From contig NW_023998417.1 in the NCBI RefSeq assembly GCF_014805625.2, positions 8,846,780 to 8,910,779 of the forward strand: DNA of 64,000 nt, given 5' to 3'. Within the stretch, counting starts at the first letter, position 1. The number at the start of each line of letters is the position of its first letter. The notes under the pieces were generated by a model. That model was not told the origin of the DNA and made no database searches. It saw nothing but the letters and a program-made list of their open reading frames with translations. A program made the translations under genes and the position numbers. Of the stretch, positions 63,966 to 64,000 are shown piece by piece. The stretch comes from Glossina fuscipes. Its lineage: Eukaryota > Arthropoda > Insecta > Diptera > Glossinidae.

Positions 63966-64000
<35 letters not shown>
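63966..64000. repeat. Poly-T run at window end
   Basis: Thirty-five T reach the last base, so the true length is unknown. It is the longest homopolymer in the window. Confidence 0.97.

Larger units (their letters stand above)
32345..64000 (+). other. Long intron running off the window
   Basis: From the GTAAGT at 32345 to the right edge I find no further convincing exon, so this intron is at least 31.6 kb. Its contents are SINE copies at 34422-34601, 41066-41248, 62371-62465 and 62597-62740, a CRE at 42139-42146, many TA/TG/TC/TAG microsatellites, remnants of dispersed repeats (33041, 47617-47760, 53480-53770, 55190-55370, 58526-58562, 60466-60494), a 400-N gap with duplicated ends, and a terminal T run. 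Other open frames (for example 52742-53098) contain homopolymer-encoded Phe or Lys runs and lack splice signals. Confidence 0.5.

Overview
The window is AT-rich eukaryotic DNA, by eye about one third G+C. It is packed with homopolymers, TA/CA/TC/trinucleotide microsatellites and decayed dispersed repeats. It has almost no long open frames and no prokaryotic gene organisation. Compact splice signals, an adenine-rich context before candidate start codons, a pyrimidine-tract AG joined directly to GTAAGT, and dispersed repeats that carry GACAGACGGACAG-type cores all point to a higher dipteran (fly). The genus cannot be fixed from the sequence. Two runs of N (31983-32082 and 50150-50549) show this is a draft scaffold.

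The best-supported reading is one long plus-strand gene that enters the window around 14 kb and runs off the right edge. Three short coding exons are visible. The first is an upstream first coding exon at 14144-14386 (81 codons). The second is an internal, length-symmetric exon at 22868-22960 (31 codons). The third is a second, separate ATG exon at 32261-32344 (28 codons). All three end in phase 0 at a GT donor, so each could join the same downstream exon, which lies outside the window. The two alternative N-termini resemble what I remember of Drosophila kayak (Fra, the Fos bZIP factor), which uses alternative first exons. That assignment rests on memory only and is tentative. No bZIP exon is present here.

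Region by region: 1-14143 is upstream non-coding DNA with a SINE fragment at the left edge, another at 11.7 kb and many simple repeats. 14387-22867 is an intron holding a tRNA-derived SINE (19.4 kb) and a degenerate higher-order tandem repeat (21.5-22.3 kb). 22961-32260 is intron, with a strong candidate recursive splice site (ratchet point) at 26340/26341 followed by a 31-nt cryptic exon. 32345-64000 is intron with SINE copies (34.4 kb with target-site duplication, 41.1 kb, and a second family at 62.4-62.7 kb), dispersed repeats, and an assembly gap flanked by identical 34-bp ends.

The most interesting signals are the recursive splice site with its cryptic exon, the modular phase-0 alternative N-termini, the tRNA-derived SINE family, and the 200-bp higher-order repeat at 21.5 kb. 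I found no rRNA, functional tRNA, CRISPR, intact autonomous transposon or viral gene.
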